Source of the DNA: Planctomycetota bacterium
Lineage (GTDB): Bacteria; Planctomycetota; UBA11346
Length of the DNA stretch: 34,762 bases
Reading direction: 5' to 3'
Assembly (NCBI GenBank): GCA_025055595.1
Contig: JANWWU010000015.1
Location: 1 to 34,762 of the forward strand
Each line of letters opens with the position of its first letter. The stretch's first letter is position 1. The position numbers were made by a program, and so were the translations under genes. Below are positions 15,310 to 22,333 of this stretch, piece by piece. The notes under the pieces are model-generated. The model worked only from the letters and a program-made list of their open reading frames with translations. It made no database searches and was not told the DNA's origin.

Positions 15310-15576
15310 ATGAGCGAGGGCCTGCCCTGCGATCCCGACCTCTTCGACCTCCTGGTCTGTCCGCTGGCGCGGACGCCGTTGAAGTGGGTCGAGGGCCGCC
15401 TGGTGTCCACAGACCGCGCGACGCGGCGCGCCTACCGCGTGCAGGACGGCATCCCGGTGATGCTGGTCGAGGAGTCCGAGGAGCTGGCGCTCGCCGAGTG
15501 GCAGCGGCTGATCGACCTGCCCGGGCCGGTCGGGCAGGGCGCGGAGGCGGTGCGCCGCCGCCACGGGCTGCGCTGA
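15310..15576 (+). CDS. Trm112-like / UPF0434 family protein
   Basis: 88 aa. The pattern LFDLLVCPLARTPLKW ... YRVQDGIPVMLVEE matches the Trm112p-like family (YcaR type), small proteins that in other organisms activate or accompany methyltransferases. Of the usual first CPxC pair only the first Cys is kept (CPLA), so zinc binding is unlikely. The C-terminal part (AEWQRLIDLPGPVGQGAEAV) is an extra helical tail. Translation runs into the next gene through TGATG. Role unknown. Confidence 0.85.
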   Translation: MSEGLPCDPDLFDLLVCPLARTPLKWVEGRLVSTDRATRRAYRVQDGIPVMLVEESEELALAEWQRLIDLPGPVGQGAEAVRRRHGLR

Positions 15577-15932
15577 TGCGGCCGCGGCTCGCGTGGGTGC
15601 CCGCCGCCATCGCCCGCCACCGCGGACCGCAGCCGGAGCACCTCGATGTCTTCCTCGCCGCCGGCGCCCTCTGCTTGAGCCTGCGCCTCGCGCACGGCCG
15701 CTGGCAGGAGCAGGCTCCCCATCGCCGCCGCTATCTGTCCTACAGCGGGCCGCTCAGCGCTGGCCGCGGCGCCGTCGCCATCTGCTGGCGCGGGCTCGGC
15801 CGCCTGCGGCGGACCAGCGGCGGCTGGCAGCTCGAGCTGCGCCGAGGGTGTGCGACGGCGCGCTGGCTGCTCGCCGATGGCGGGATTGTCCGCGCGCTCG
15901 GCGGACGATGCTCGCGCGATGCCCGGCGCTGA
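15576..15932 (+). CDS. Hypothetical protein between Trm112-like and kinase genes
   Basis: 118 aa. Starts in the TGATG overlap with the Trm112-like stop and ends 14 nt inside the kinase gene, so three genes form a coupled run. The sequence is basic and strand-rich (LCLSLRLAHGRWQEQ, AVAICWRGLGRLRR, GGWQLELRRGCATARWLLADG) with many Arg, Trp and Gly; there is no signal peptide or clear transmembrane helix. No family recognised. The frame between two coupled genes and normal codon bias support it being real. Confidence 0.6.
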   Translation: MRPRLAWVPAAIARHRGPQPEHLDVFLAAGALCLSLRLAHGRWQEQAPHRRRYLSYSGPLSAGRGAVAICWRGLGRLRRTSGGWQLELRRGCATARWLLADGGIVRALGGRCSRDARR

Positions 15933-16971
15933 GCCATTCACCGATTCGAGCACGATCACCGGGGTGCCGTCGACCGAGCGACTGCGCCGGCGCACGCTGC
16001 ACGCCGCGGCCTTCGAGGCGGTGCTCAAGGAGACCTTCCTCGCCCAGGGCATCCAGCTGATCGAGCCGCTGGCCGCCGCCAGCAAGGAGACCGTCGTCTA
16101 CGGCGCCAACTACCACGGCGAGCAGGTCGCGGTGAAGATCTATGTGCCGGCGGTCGACGAGATCGAGGAAGCGCTGTCGTCGTTCGGCGCCTTCAAGGTC
16201 GAGTGCGAGAAGACGATGATCCTGTCGCGGCGCAGCCCGCATGTCCTGCAGGTGCTGGAGTACGGCGACGCCGAGCTGCCGCGCGACCTGCCGGACGAGC
16301 TCGTCGACCTCTTCCCGCTGCGCATCCTGCCGTTCATGGTCACCGAGCGCGCGGCCTTCGGCTCGCTCGACAAGATCATGCGCCGCTCCCTGCCGGGCTT
16401 CGATCGCTGGACGCTGCTTGAGACCTTGTGCGCGGCGACCGAGGGGATCCATGAGGCGCACCTGCATCAGGTCGTGCACCGCGACATCAAGCCGCAGAAC
16501 ATCCTCGTCTTCGCCCCCGGCAAGGGGAAGATCGCCGATTTCGGCATCGCGCGCTGGCGCACCCGCCGCGTCAACCGCGAGAGCGTGCTGCTGACCCCGA
16601 AGTATGCGAGTCCCGAGCAGGCCTTCTACGCGCTGACCGGCGAGCACGAGCAGCTCGTCGAGGTCCGCGGCGACATCTACTCCTGGGCGATCATGGTCTA
16701 CGAGCTGGTCACCGGCCGCCATCCCTTCGCCTGGGCGATCCGCGCCGCCGCCGGCGCCGACCTCCGCACCCAGCAGCGCAACCTGCTCAAGGCGATCGCC
16801 GCCAACGACCGCCGCGGCTTCGCGGCCACCGGCGACATCACCTTCGATGCGCTGATCGACACTTGCACCACCGACCTGAAGCGGCGCATCAGCGACATCT
16901 CGCTGGCCAACCGCGTGCTGCGCCAGTTCGTCGCGCGCATGCGCCAGCAGGCCGGAGCCGGCGGGCAGTAG
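15919..16971 (+). CDS. Soluble Ser/Thr protein kinase (Hanks type), degenerate Gly loop
   Basis: 350 aa. Kinase core: beta-3 Lys73 in QVAVKIYVP, HRDIKPQN at 187-194, DFG at 207-209 and SPEQ at 231-234 in place of APE, followed by GDIYSWAIMVYELVTGRHPF. All catalytic residues are present, but the Gly-rich loop (ASKETVVYGANYHGEQ) lacks G-x-G-x-x-G. There is no transmembrane helix or sensor domain, so it acts in the cytoplasm. A 35-residue insertion between strands (GDAELPRDLPDELVDLFPLR) is unusual. ATG at 15919 overlaps the upstream gene; substrates unknown. Its stop is 7 nt from the convergent proA stop. Confidence 0.9.
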   Translation: MPGAEPFTDSSTITGVPSTERLRRRTLHAAAFEAVLKETFLAQGIQLIEPLAAASKETVVYGANYHGEQVAVKIYVPAVDEIEEALSSFGAFKVECEKTMILSRRSPHVLQVLEYGDAELPRDLPDELVDLFPLRILPFMVTERAAFGSLDKIMRRSLPGFDRWTLLETLCAATEGIHEAHLHQVVHRDIKPQNILVFAPGKGKIADFGIARWRTRRVNRESVLLTPKYASPEQAFYALTGEHEQLVEVRGDIYSWAIMVYELVTGRHPFAWAIRAAAGADLRTQQRNLLKAIAANDRRGFAATGDITFDALIDTCTTDLKRRISDISLANRVLRQFVARMRQQAGAGGQ

Positions 16972-16978
16972 CCACGGC

Positions 16979-18247
16979 TCAGCGCACGTTGCCCTGGCCG
17001 CGCACCACCCACTTGTAGGTCGTCAGCTCGCGCAGGCCCATCGGGCCGCGGGCATGGATGCGATTGGTGCTGATGCCGACCTCGGCGCCGAAACCGAACT
17101 GCCCGCCATCGGTGAAGCGGGTGCTCGCATTGTGGTAGACGCAGGCGCTGTCGACCTCGGCGAGGAAGCGCGCTGCGGCCGCCTCGTCGGCGGCGACGAT
17201 GGCGTCGCTGTGCTGGCTGCCGTAGCGCGCGATGAAGGCGATCGCGTCGTCGAGGCCGTCGACGACCTTGACGGCGAGGATCAGCGCCAGGTACTCGGTC
17301 GCCCAATCCTCCTCGCTGGCCGGGACGGCGCCCGGCAGCAGCGGCAGCGCGCGCGGGCAGGCGCGCAGCTCGACGCCGCGCTCGCGCATCGCCGTCGCCA
17401 GGCGCGGCAGGAAGGCGTCGGCGAGCGCAGCATCGACCAGCAGGTTCTCGATCGCGTTGCACACCGCCGGGCGCTGGCACTTGGCGTTGATCGCGATGCG
17501 CAGCGCCATCTCGAGATCGGCCGAGGCATGGACATAGAGGTTGCACACGCCCTTGTCGTGCTTGATCACCGGCACGCGCGAGCAGGCGACCACGCTCTTG
17601 ATCAGCTGCTCGCCGCCGCGCGGGATGACGAGGTCGATCGCGTCGTCGCGCGCCAGCAGGCGCGGGACCAGGGCGCGGTCCTGGATGCCGACGAGCTGCA
17701 CCGCGTCGGCCGGCGCGCCGGCGGCGGCCAGGCCGGCGCGGAAGGCCTCGGCGAGGGCGCGGTTGCTCTCGCCGGCCTCCTTGCCGCCGCGCAGGATGCA
17801 GGCATTGCCGGAGCGCACGCACAGCGCCGCGGCATCGACCGTGACATTGGGGCGGCTCTCGTAGATCACCGCGACGACGCCGATCGGCACCGCGACCTTC
17901 TCGGCGAGCATGCCCTGCGCGATGGTGCGCCGCTCGAGGACGGCGCCGACCGGATCGGGCAGCTCGGCGACGGCGCGCAGGTCGCGGATCACGCCGTCGA
18001 GGCGGTCGCCGTCGAGGCGCAGGCGGTCGATCAGCGCCGCCGACAGGCCCTCCTCGCGGGCTCGCGCGACATCGCGCTGGTTGGCGGCGCGGATGCTGTC
18101 GGCCCGCTGCGCGAGGGCGTCGGCGGCGGCGCGCAGGGCCGCGGCGCGGGCCTCGGCGGGCAGCCGCGCCAGCTGACGGGCCGCGGGGCGCGCGCGCTGG
18201 CACAGCTCGGCGACATGGGCGGCGATGGCGGGATCCTCGGCGTTCAT
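16979..18247 (-). CDS. proA: Gamma-glutamyl phosphate reductase
   Basis: 422 aa NADPH-dependent aldehyde dehydrogenase-fold enzyme, second step of proline synthesis. Landmarks: PIGVVAVIYESRPNVTVDAA (121-140), LRGGKEA (152-158), IPRGGEQLI (208-216), IKHDKGVCNLYV, and the catalytic cysteine Cys263 in QRPAVCNAIENLL. The C-terminal STNRIHARGPMGLRELTTYKW is diagnostic of ProA. ATG at 18247, 38 nt after the pyrD stop, so probably the third gene of the receiver-pyrD-proA unit. proB is not in the window. Confidence 0.95.
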   Translation of the reverse strand: MNAEDPAIAAHVAELCQRARPAARQLARLPAEARAAALRAAADALAQRADSIRAANQRDVARAREEGLSAALIDRLRLDGDRLDGVIRDLRAVAELPDPVGAVLERRTIAQGMLAEKVAVPIGVVAVIYESRPNVTVDAAALCVRSGNACILRGGKEAGESNRALAEAFRAGLAAAGAPADAVQLVGIQDRALVPRLLARDDAIDLVIPRGGEQLIKSVVACSRVPVIKHDKGVCNLYVHASADLEMALRIAINAKCQRPAVCNAIENLLVDAALADAFLPRLATAMRERGVELRACPRALPLLPGAVPASEEDWATEYLALILAVKVVDGLDDAIAFIARYGSQHSDAIVAADEAAAARFLAEVDSACVYHNASTRFTDGGQFGFGAEVGISTNRIHARGPMGLRELTTYKWVVRGQGNVR

Positions 18248-18285
18248 GCCGCGAGGTTCGCCGCCGCTGGCGCCGCTCAAGCCCC

Positions 18286-19350
18286 TCAGAGGTCGCGGCC
18301 GACGGCGGCAGCGATGCTCGGCAGGCCGTGGAGGCGCAGCCGCTCGCTGAGCCCGGCGACGAGCTCGCACACCAGCCCGGGGCCGCGCATCACCAGGCCG
18401 GTGTAGACCTGCACCAGGCTGGCGCCGTGGGTGATCTTGCGCCAGGCGATCTCGGGGTGATCGACCCCGCCGACGCCGATCAGCGGCCGGGCGCCGGCGA
18501 GGCGCCGCGCGACCCGCGCCAGCACCGCCGTGCTGCGCTCGGCCAGCGGGGAGCCCGAGAGCCCACCGGCGCCGAGCTCGCGGACGCGCTGCGCATCGCT
18601 GCGCAAGGCCGGGCGCTGCACCGTCGTATTGGTGCATACCAGGCCGTCGATGCCGTGGGTCAGCGCGGCATCGACGATGGCGTCGATCGCGGCGTCGGCG
18701 AGGTCGGGAGCGATCTTCAGCCAGCAGGGCACGCCCGGCGCCGCCTGCGCGCGCACGCCCTGGAGACCGGCGAGCAGGCGGTGGAGCGCGCGCTCCTCCT
18801 GCAGGTCGCGCAGGCCGGGGGTGTTGGGCGAGGAGACGTTGATCACCAGATAGTCGGCGAGGGGGCCGATGGCGGCGAGCGCCGCCGCGTAGTCGTCGAC
18901 CGCGCGCGCCGCCTCGACGACCTTGGACTTGCCGAGATTGACGCCGATCACGCAGGGCCGCTGCGGCAGCGCCGCCAGGCGGGCGGCGAGGGCGGCGGCG
19001 CCGTGGTTATTGAACCCGAAGCGGTTGAGCAGCGCGCCGTCCTCGGGCAGGCGAAAGCAGCGCGGCCGGGGATTGCCGGGCTGCGGCCGCGCGGTGACGG
19101 TGCCGACCTCGAGGTGGCTGAAGCCGAGCCGCGCGAAGCCGGCGATCGCCTCGCCGTCCTTGTCCATGCCGGCGGCCAGGCCGATCGGGTGCGGGAAGCG
19201 CAGGCGGCCGAGGGCGACGGCGAGGCGCGGATCGCTGGGCGGGCGGAGCTCCGGCACCAGGCCGTGACGCAGCGCCCACAGCGCGGCGCGATGCGCGGTC
19301 TCCGGCGGCAGCTGGAAGAGCAGCGGCCGCAGCCAGCGATAGGACGGCAT
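18286..19350 (-). CDS. pyrD: Dihydroorotate dehydrogenase, class 2 (quinone-dependent)
   Basis: 354 aa FMN enzyme oxidising dihydroorotate to orotate in pyrimidine synthesis, membrane-associated and quinone-linked. The N-terminal amphipathic helix region (YRWLRPLLFQLPPETAHR) is the class 2 quinone-site module. GLAAGMDKDGEAI, NRFGFNNHG and NVSSPNTPGLRDLQ (catalytic Ser174) follow, then VCTNTT and GVGGV for FMN phosphate binding. The catalytic serine, rather than cysteine, confirms class 2. It starts 6 nt after the stop of the receiver gene, so both are surely on one transcript. Confidence 0.96.
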   Translation of the reverse strand: MPSYRWLRPLLFQLPPETAHRAALWALRHGLVPELRPPSDPRLAVALGRLRFPHPIGLAAGMDKDGEAIAGFARLGFSHLEVGTVTARPQPGNPRPRCFRLPEDGALLNRFGFNNHGAAALAARLAALPQRPCVIGVNLGKSKVVEAARAVDDYAAALAAIGPLADYLVINVSSPNTPGLRDLQEERALHRLLAGLQGVRAQAAPGVPCWLKIAPDLADAAIDAIVDAALTHGIDGLVCTNTTVQRPALRSDAQRVRELGAGGLSGSPLAERSTAVLARVARRLAGARPLIGVGGVDHPEIAWRKITHGASLVQVYTGLVMRGPGLVCELVAGLSERLRLHGLPSIAAAVGRDL

Positions 19351-19356
19351 GCGCGG

Positions 19357-19752
19357 CTACTCGTTGCGGCGCCGCTTGCGGCTGGCGGCGCTGACGGCGG
19401 CCAGCAGCTGCTCGGCCGTGAACGGCTTGTCGAGCACCTCGGCATCGGGGAACTCGCTGCCGAGCTCGGGGCTGTCGCCGTAGCCGGAGAAGAACACGAC
19501 GCGGATGTGCGGATAGTCGCGCGCGATGCGCTGCGCCAGGTCCTTGCCGCCCAGCCGCGGCATCACAACATCGGCGAGCACGACATCGACGCTGTCGCCG
19601 AAGCGGGCAAGCAGCTGCAGGGCCTCCTGGCCGTGGCGCGCCGGCAGCACGCGCCACCCCTCCTCGGCGAGGATCTCCCACACCAGGATGCGGATCTGCT
19701 CGTCGTCGTCGGCGACGAGCACGGTGTGGGTGCGGCGGACGGCGCTCGACAT
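19357..19752 (-). CDS. Single-domain response regulator (receiver)
   Basis: 131 aa, one CheY-like receiver and no output domain. Acidic pocket DDD at 15-17, phospho-acceptor Asp61 in VVLADVVMPRLGG, Ser89 and Lys109 (DKPF) complete the set, and a basic tail (SRKRRRNE) ends the protein. Single-domain receivers act through protein contacts or as phosphorelay links. No histidine kinase is nearby; the next genes are pyrD and proA. GGGAG about 6 nt before the ATG serves as SD, behind the candidate promoter at 19776-19804. Confidence 0.92.
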   Translation of the reverse strand: MSSAVRRTHTVLVADDDEQIRILVWEILAEEGWRVLPARHGQEALQLLARFGDSVDVVLADVVMPRLGGKDLAQRIARDYPHIRVVFFSGYGDSPELGSEFPDAEVLDKPFTAEQLLAAVSAASRKRRRNE

Positions 19753-19775
19753 GCCTGACTCCCGGCCAGGCCCCG

Positions 19776-19804
19776 AGCATAGCCGGCAGACCTCGGCGCG
19801 GCAA
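19776..19804 (-). promoter_or_regulatory. Candidate sigma70-type promoter, receiver-pyrD-proA
   Basis: On the minus strand TTGCCG (19804-19799) and TATGCT (19781-19776) are each 4 of 6 to consensus with an optimal 17-nt spacer. The start point would be near 19768, giving a leader of about 15 nt before the ATG at 19752. Confidence 0.45.
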
Positions 19805-19850
19805 GGCGGCTCATGCGTTGGCGCGGTCGACGAGAGCCCAGGATGCCGGC

Positions 19851-20798
19851 GTGGTCTCGGTGATCGAAACCCAGCGGCGCCTGCTCGGCGATGCCGTCCG
19901 CAACCGGGCCTTCGCCGAGGCGATCGGACGGGCGGTGCGCCCCGGCCGCACCCGCGTCGCCGACCTCGGCACCGGAACCGGCTTCCTCGCGATCCTCTGC
20001 GCTCGCGCCGGGGCGCGTCATGTCTGGGCCTGCGAGGTCGACGCCGGCTTGGCGCGGCTGGCGCGCCAGGTGATCGCGGCGCACGGCGCCGCCGTCGAGG
20101 TCGTCCATGGGCACTCGACGCGCCTCGCCCCGCCCGCGCCGGTCGACCTGATCGTCGCCGAGATCTTCGGCCACATCGCGACCGAAGAGCACCTCATCGA
20201 GAGCCTGGTCGACGCTCGGCGCTGGCTGGCTCCCGGCGGGCGCGTGATTCCGCGCTCCGTCACCCAGTGGCTGTGCCCGGTGATCGCGCCGGAGATCGAC
20301 GAGGACATCGATGTCTTCCACGCCGAGCGCACTGGCGAGCCAGGCATCGATCTCGCGCTGGTCCGCCAGGTGGCCCTGCAGAATGCGTATGTGCGCCGCG
20401 TGCCGCCGGCGGCCCTGCTCGCCGCGGGCGAGGCGGCGCAGGCCGTCGACCGCCTGCGTTTCCCGGGACAGGAGGCGAGCCGGCGGCGGGGGCGCGCGCG
20501 CTGGTCGCTGCCAGCGACGACGATCTACGGCTGGTGCCTGTGGTGGGAAGCGGAGCTGTGGGAGGGAGTGCGGCTGTCGACCTCGCCGCTGGCGCCGCCG
20601 ACCCACTGGGAACAGGTGTACCTGCCCCTGCTCGAGCCCCTGCGTGCGCGCACGGGCGACAGCGTCGCCTGCGAGCTCGTCTGGGACACGCGCTGGGACC
20701 GCGGCTGCGCGCTGCAGTGGCGCGGCACCCTGCGCCGGGGCGCGCAGGAGCTGGTGCGCTTCGCGATGGACAACCGCATCGGCGTTCTGCCGGCGTAG
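19851..20798 (+). CDS. Protein arginine methyltransferase-like (PRMT type) enzyme
   Basis: 315 aa. SAM-binding Rossmann part: VADLGTGTGFLAILCARAG (36-54) and acidic CEVD (61-64). The PRMT double-E loop is seen as AEIFGHIATEE: Glu104 and Glu113 have the same nine-residue spacing as in human PRMT1. The C-terminal beta-barrel has TSPLAPPTHWEQVYLPL with the THW loop at 251-253, a hallmark of PRMTs, preceded by TTIYGWCLWWEAELW. The eukaryotic N-terminal YFxxY helices are missing; the protein starts at the helix RLLGDAVRNRAFAEAI. The GTG at 19851 has AGGA 7 nt upstream; a TTG at 19818 would add 11 residues. Arginine methylation is inferred; the target is unknown. Confidence 0.82.
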   Translation: MVSVIETQRRLLGDAVRNRAFAEAIGRAVRPGRTRVADLGTGTGFLAILCARAGARHVWACEVDAGLARLARQVIAAHGAAVEVVHGHSTRLAPPAPVDLIVAEIFGHIATEEHLIESLVDARRWLAPGGRVIPRSVTQWLCPVIAPEIDEDIDVFHAERTGEPGIDLALVRQVALQNAYVRRVPPAALLAAGEAAQAVDRLRFPGQEASRRRGRARWSLPATTIYGWCLWWEAELWEGVRLSTSPLAPPTHWEQVYLPLLEPLRARTGDSVACELVWDTRWDRGCALQWRGTLRRGAQELVRFAMDNRIGVLPA

Positions 20799-20865
20799 GA
20801 CCTCTGCGGCGCCGCGGCCTTGAGGAGACTCGTCGCTGTGGAGACTGCGAACGAACGGAGGACGC

Positions 20866-22233
20866 ATGCGTGTTGCGATCTTCGGCACCGGCTATGTCGG
20901 GCTGGTGACCGGCACCTGCTTCGCTGAGATGGGCAATGTCGTCGCCTGCATCGACATCGATGCCGAGAAGATTGCGCGCCTGCAGCGCGGGGAGTGCCCG
21001 ATCTACGAGCCCGGCCTGCCCGAGCTGCTCAGCGACAACCTCCAGCAAGGCCGCCTACGCTTCACGGCCGACTGCCGGGAGGGTCTGGCGGACGCGGAGG
21101 CCGCGTTCATCTGCGTCGGCACCCCGATGGGCGAGGACGGTCGGGCCGACCTGCGCTTCGTCGAAGCCGCGGCGCGCGACATCGGACGGACGATGACGGC
21201 GCCGCTGCTCGTCGTCACCAAGAGCACGGTGCCGGTCGGAACCGCCGAGCGGGTCCTCGGCTGGGTGCGCGAGGAGCTGGCGCGGCGCGGCGTCGAGCTG
21301 GCGGTGGAGGTCGCCAGCAACCCCGAGTTTCTCAAGGAGGGCAGCGCCGTCGAGGACTTCATGAAGCCGGACCGCGTCGTCGTCGGCGTCGCCTCGTCGC
21401 GCGCCGCCGCCCTCCTTCATGAGCTCTATGCACCCTTCATCCGCAACGGCCTGCGCTTCTACACGATGGACATCCGCAGCGCGGAGATGACGAAGTACGC
21501 GGCCAACGGCATGCTGGCGACGAAGATCAGCTTCATCAACGAGATCGCCAACATCTGCGAGCTGGTCGGCGCCGACGTCCGGCAGGTGCGCCTCGGCGTG
21601 GGGGCCGACAGCCGCATCGGCCTGCAGTTTCTGCACCCCGGCGTCGGCTACGGCGGCTCGTGCTTCCCCAAGGATGTGCGCGCCCTGATCCGCACCGCCG
21701 AGGAGCACGGCTACCGCCCGCGCCTGTTGACCGCCGTCGACCAGGTCAACCGCGAGCAGGTATGCAGCGTGCAGCGCAAGCTGCGCGCCTGGTGCGAGCT
21801 GCACGAGCGGCGCCTGGCGGAACTGACGGTCGCGGTGTGGGGCCTGGCCTTCAAGCCGAACACCGACGATGTCCGCGAGGCCCCGGCGCTCGGCCTGGTG
21901 CGCGACCTCGTCGCCGCCGGCGCCGCGGTGCGGGCCTACGACCCCAAGGCGATGCACGAGGCGCGGCGCGCCCTGGGCGAGCTGCCGCGCGTCGTCTACT
22001 GCCAGGACATGTACGAGGCCACCGAGGGCGCGGATGTGCTGTGCTTGATGACCGAGTGGCGGCCCTTCCGCCGGCCGGATTTCCGCCGCCTCGCCGGACA
22101 GCTGATGGCGCGCACGATCTTCGATGGGCGCAATCAGTACGACGAGGCGCGCTGCCGCGAGTACGGGCTCACCGTCTATCCGATTGGCGTGCCGTCGCCG
22201 CTGAGCCGGGCGGCGACGCGTGCGCCCTCCTGA
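20866..22233 (+). CDS. ugd: UDP-glucose 6-dehydrogenase
   Basis: 455 aa. Oxidises UDP-glucose to UDP-glucuronate with two NAD+, feeding capsule, LPS or pentose-sugar synthesis. N-terminal NAD fold: VAIFGTGYVGLVTG (3-16) with Asp30/Asp32 at the end of strand 2; FICVGTPMGEDG, TKSTVPVGT, SNPEFLKEGSAVEDF; Lys210 in EMTKYAAN; and catalytic Cys266 in GYGGSCFPKD. The C-terminal nucleotide domain begins WGLAFKPNTDD. A good SD (GGAGG) lies about 5 nt before the ATG. GDP-mannose dehydrogenase is the main alternative; the overall motif set favours UDP-glucose. Confidence 0.95.
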   Translation: MRVAIFGTGYVGLVTGTCFAEMGNVVACIDIDAEKIARLQRGECPIYEPGLPELLSDNLQQGRLRFTADCREGLADAEAAFICVGTPMGEDGRADLRFVEAAARDIGRTMTAPLLVVTKSTVPVGTAERVLGWVREELARRGVELAVEVASNPEFLKEGSAVEDFMKPDRVVVGVASSRAAALLHELYAPFIRNGLRFYTMDIRSAEMTKYAANGMLATKISFINEIANICELVGADVRQVRLGVGADSRIGLQFLHPGVGYGGSCFPKDVRALIRTAEEHGYRPRLLTAVDQVNREQVCSVQRKLRAWCELHERRLAELTVAVWGLAFKPNTDDVREAPALGLVRDLVAAGAAVRAYDPKAMHEARRALGELPRVVYCQDMYEATEGADVLCLMTEWRPFRRPDFRRLAGQLMARTIFDGRNQYDEARCREYGLTVYPIGVPSPLSRAATRAPS

Positions 22234-22288
22234 GCTCAGCGCTTGCAGGCTCCGGCTGTCCGGTACATGCAGCGCATCCTCGCAACCT

Positions 22289-22314
22289 GTCGGCGCGGCG
22301 GCCGCCGCGCCGAC
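22289..22314. repeat. 26-bp perfect palindrome between ugd and the DEAD helicase gene
   Basis: Left half GTCGGCGCGGCGG is exactly repeated as its reverse complement with no spacer. It lies 19 nt before the helicase ATG and 55 nt after the ugd stop. It could be a rho-independent-like stem without a T-run, a leader hairpin or an operator. A perfect TTGACA follows at 22317-22322 but has no matching -10. Confidence 0.6.
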
Positions 22315-22333
22315 CCTTGACAACGGGACCACC

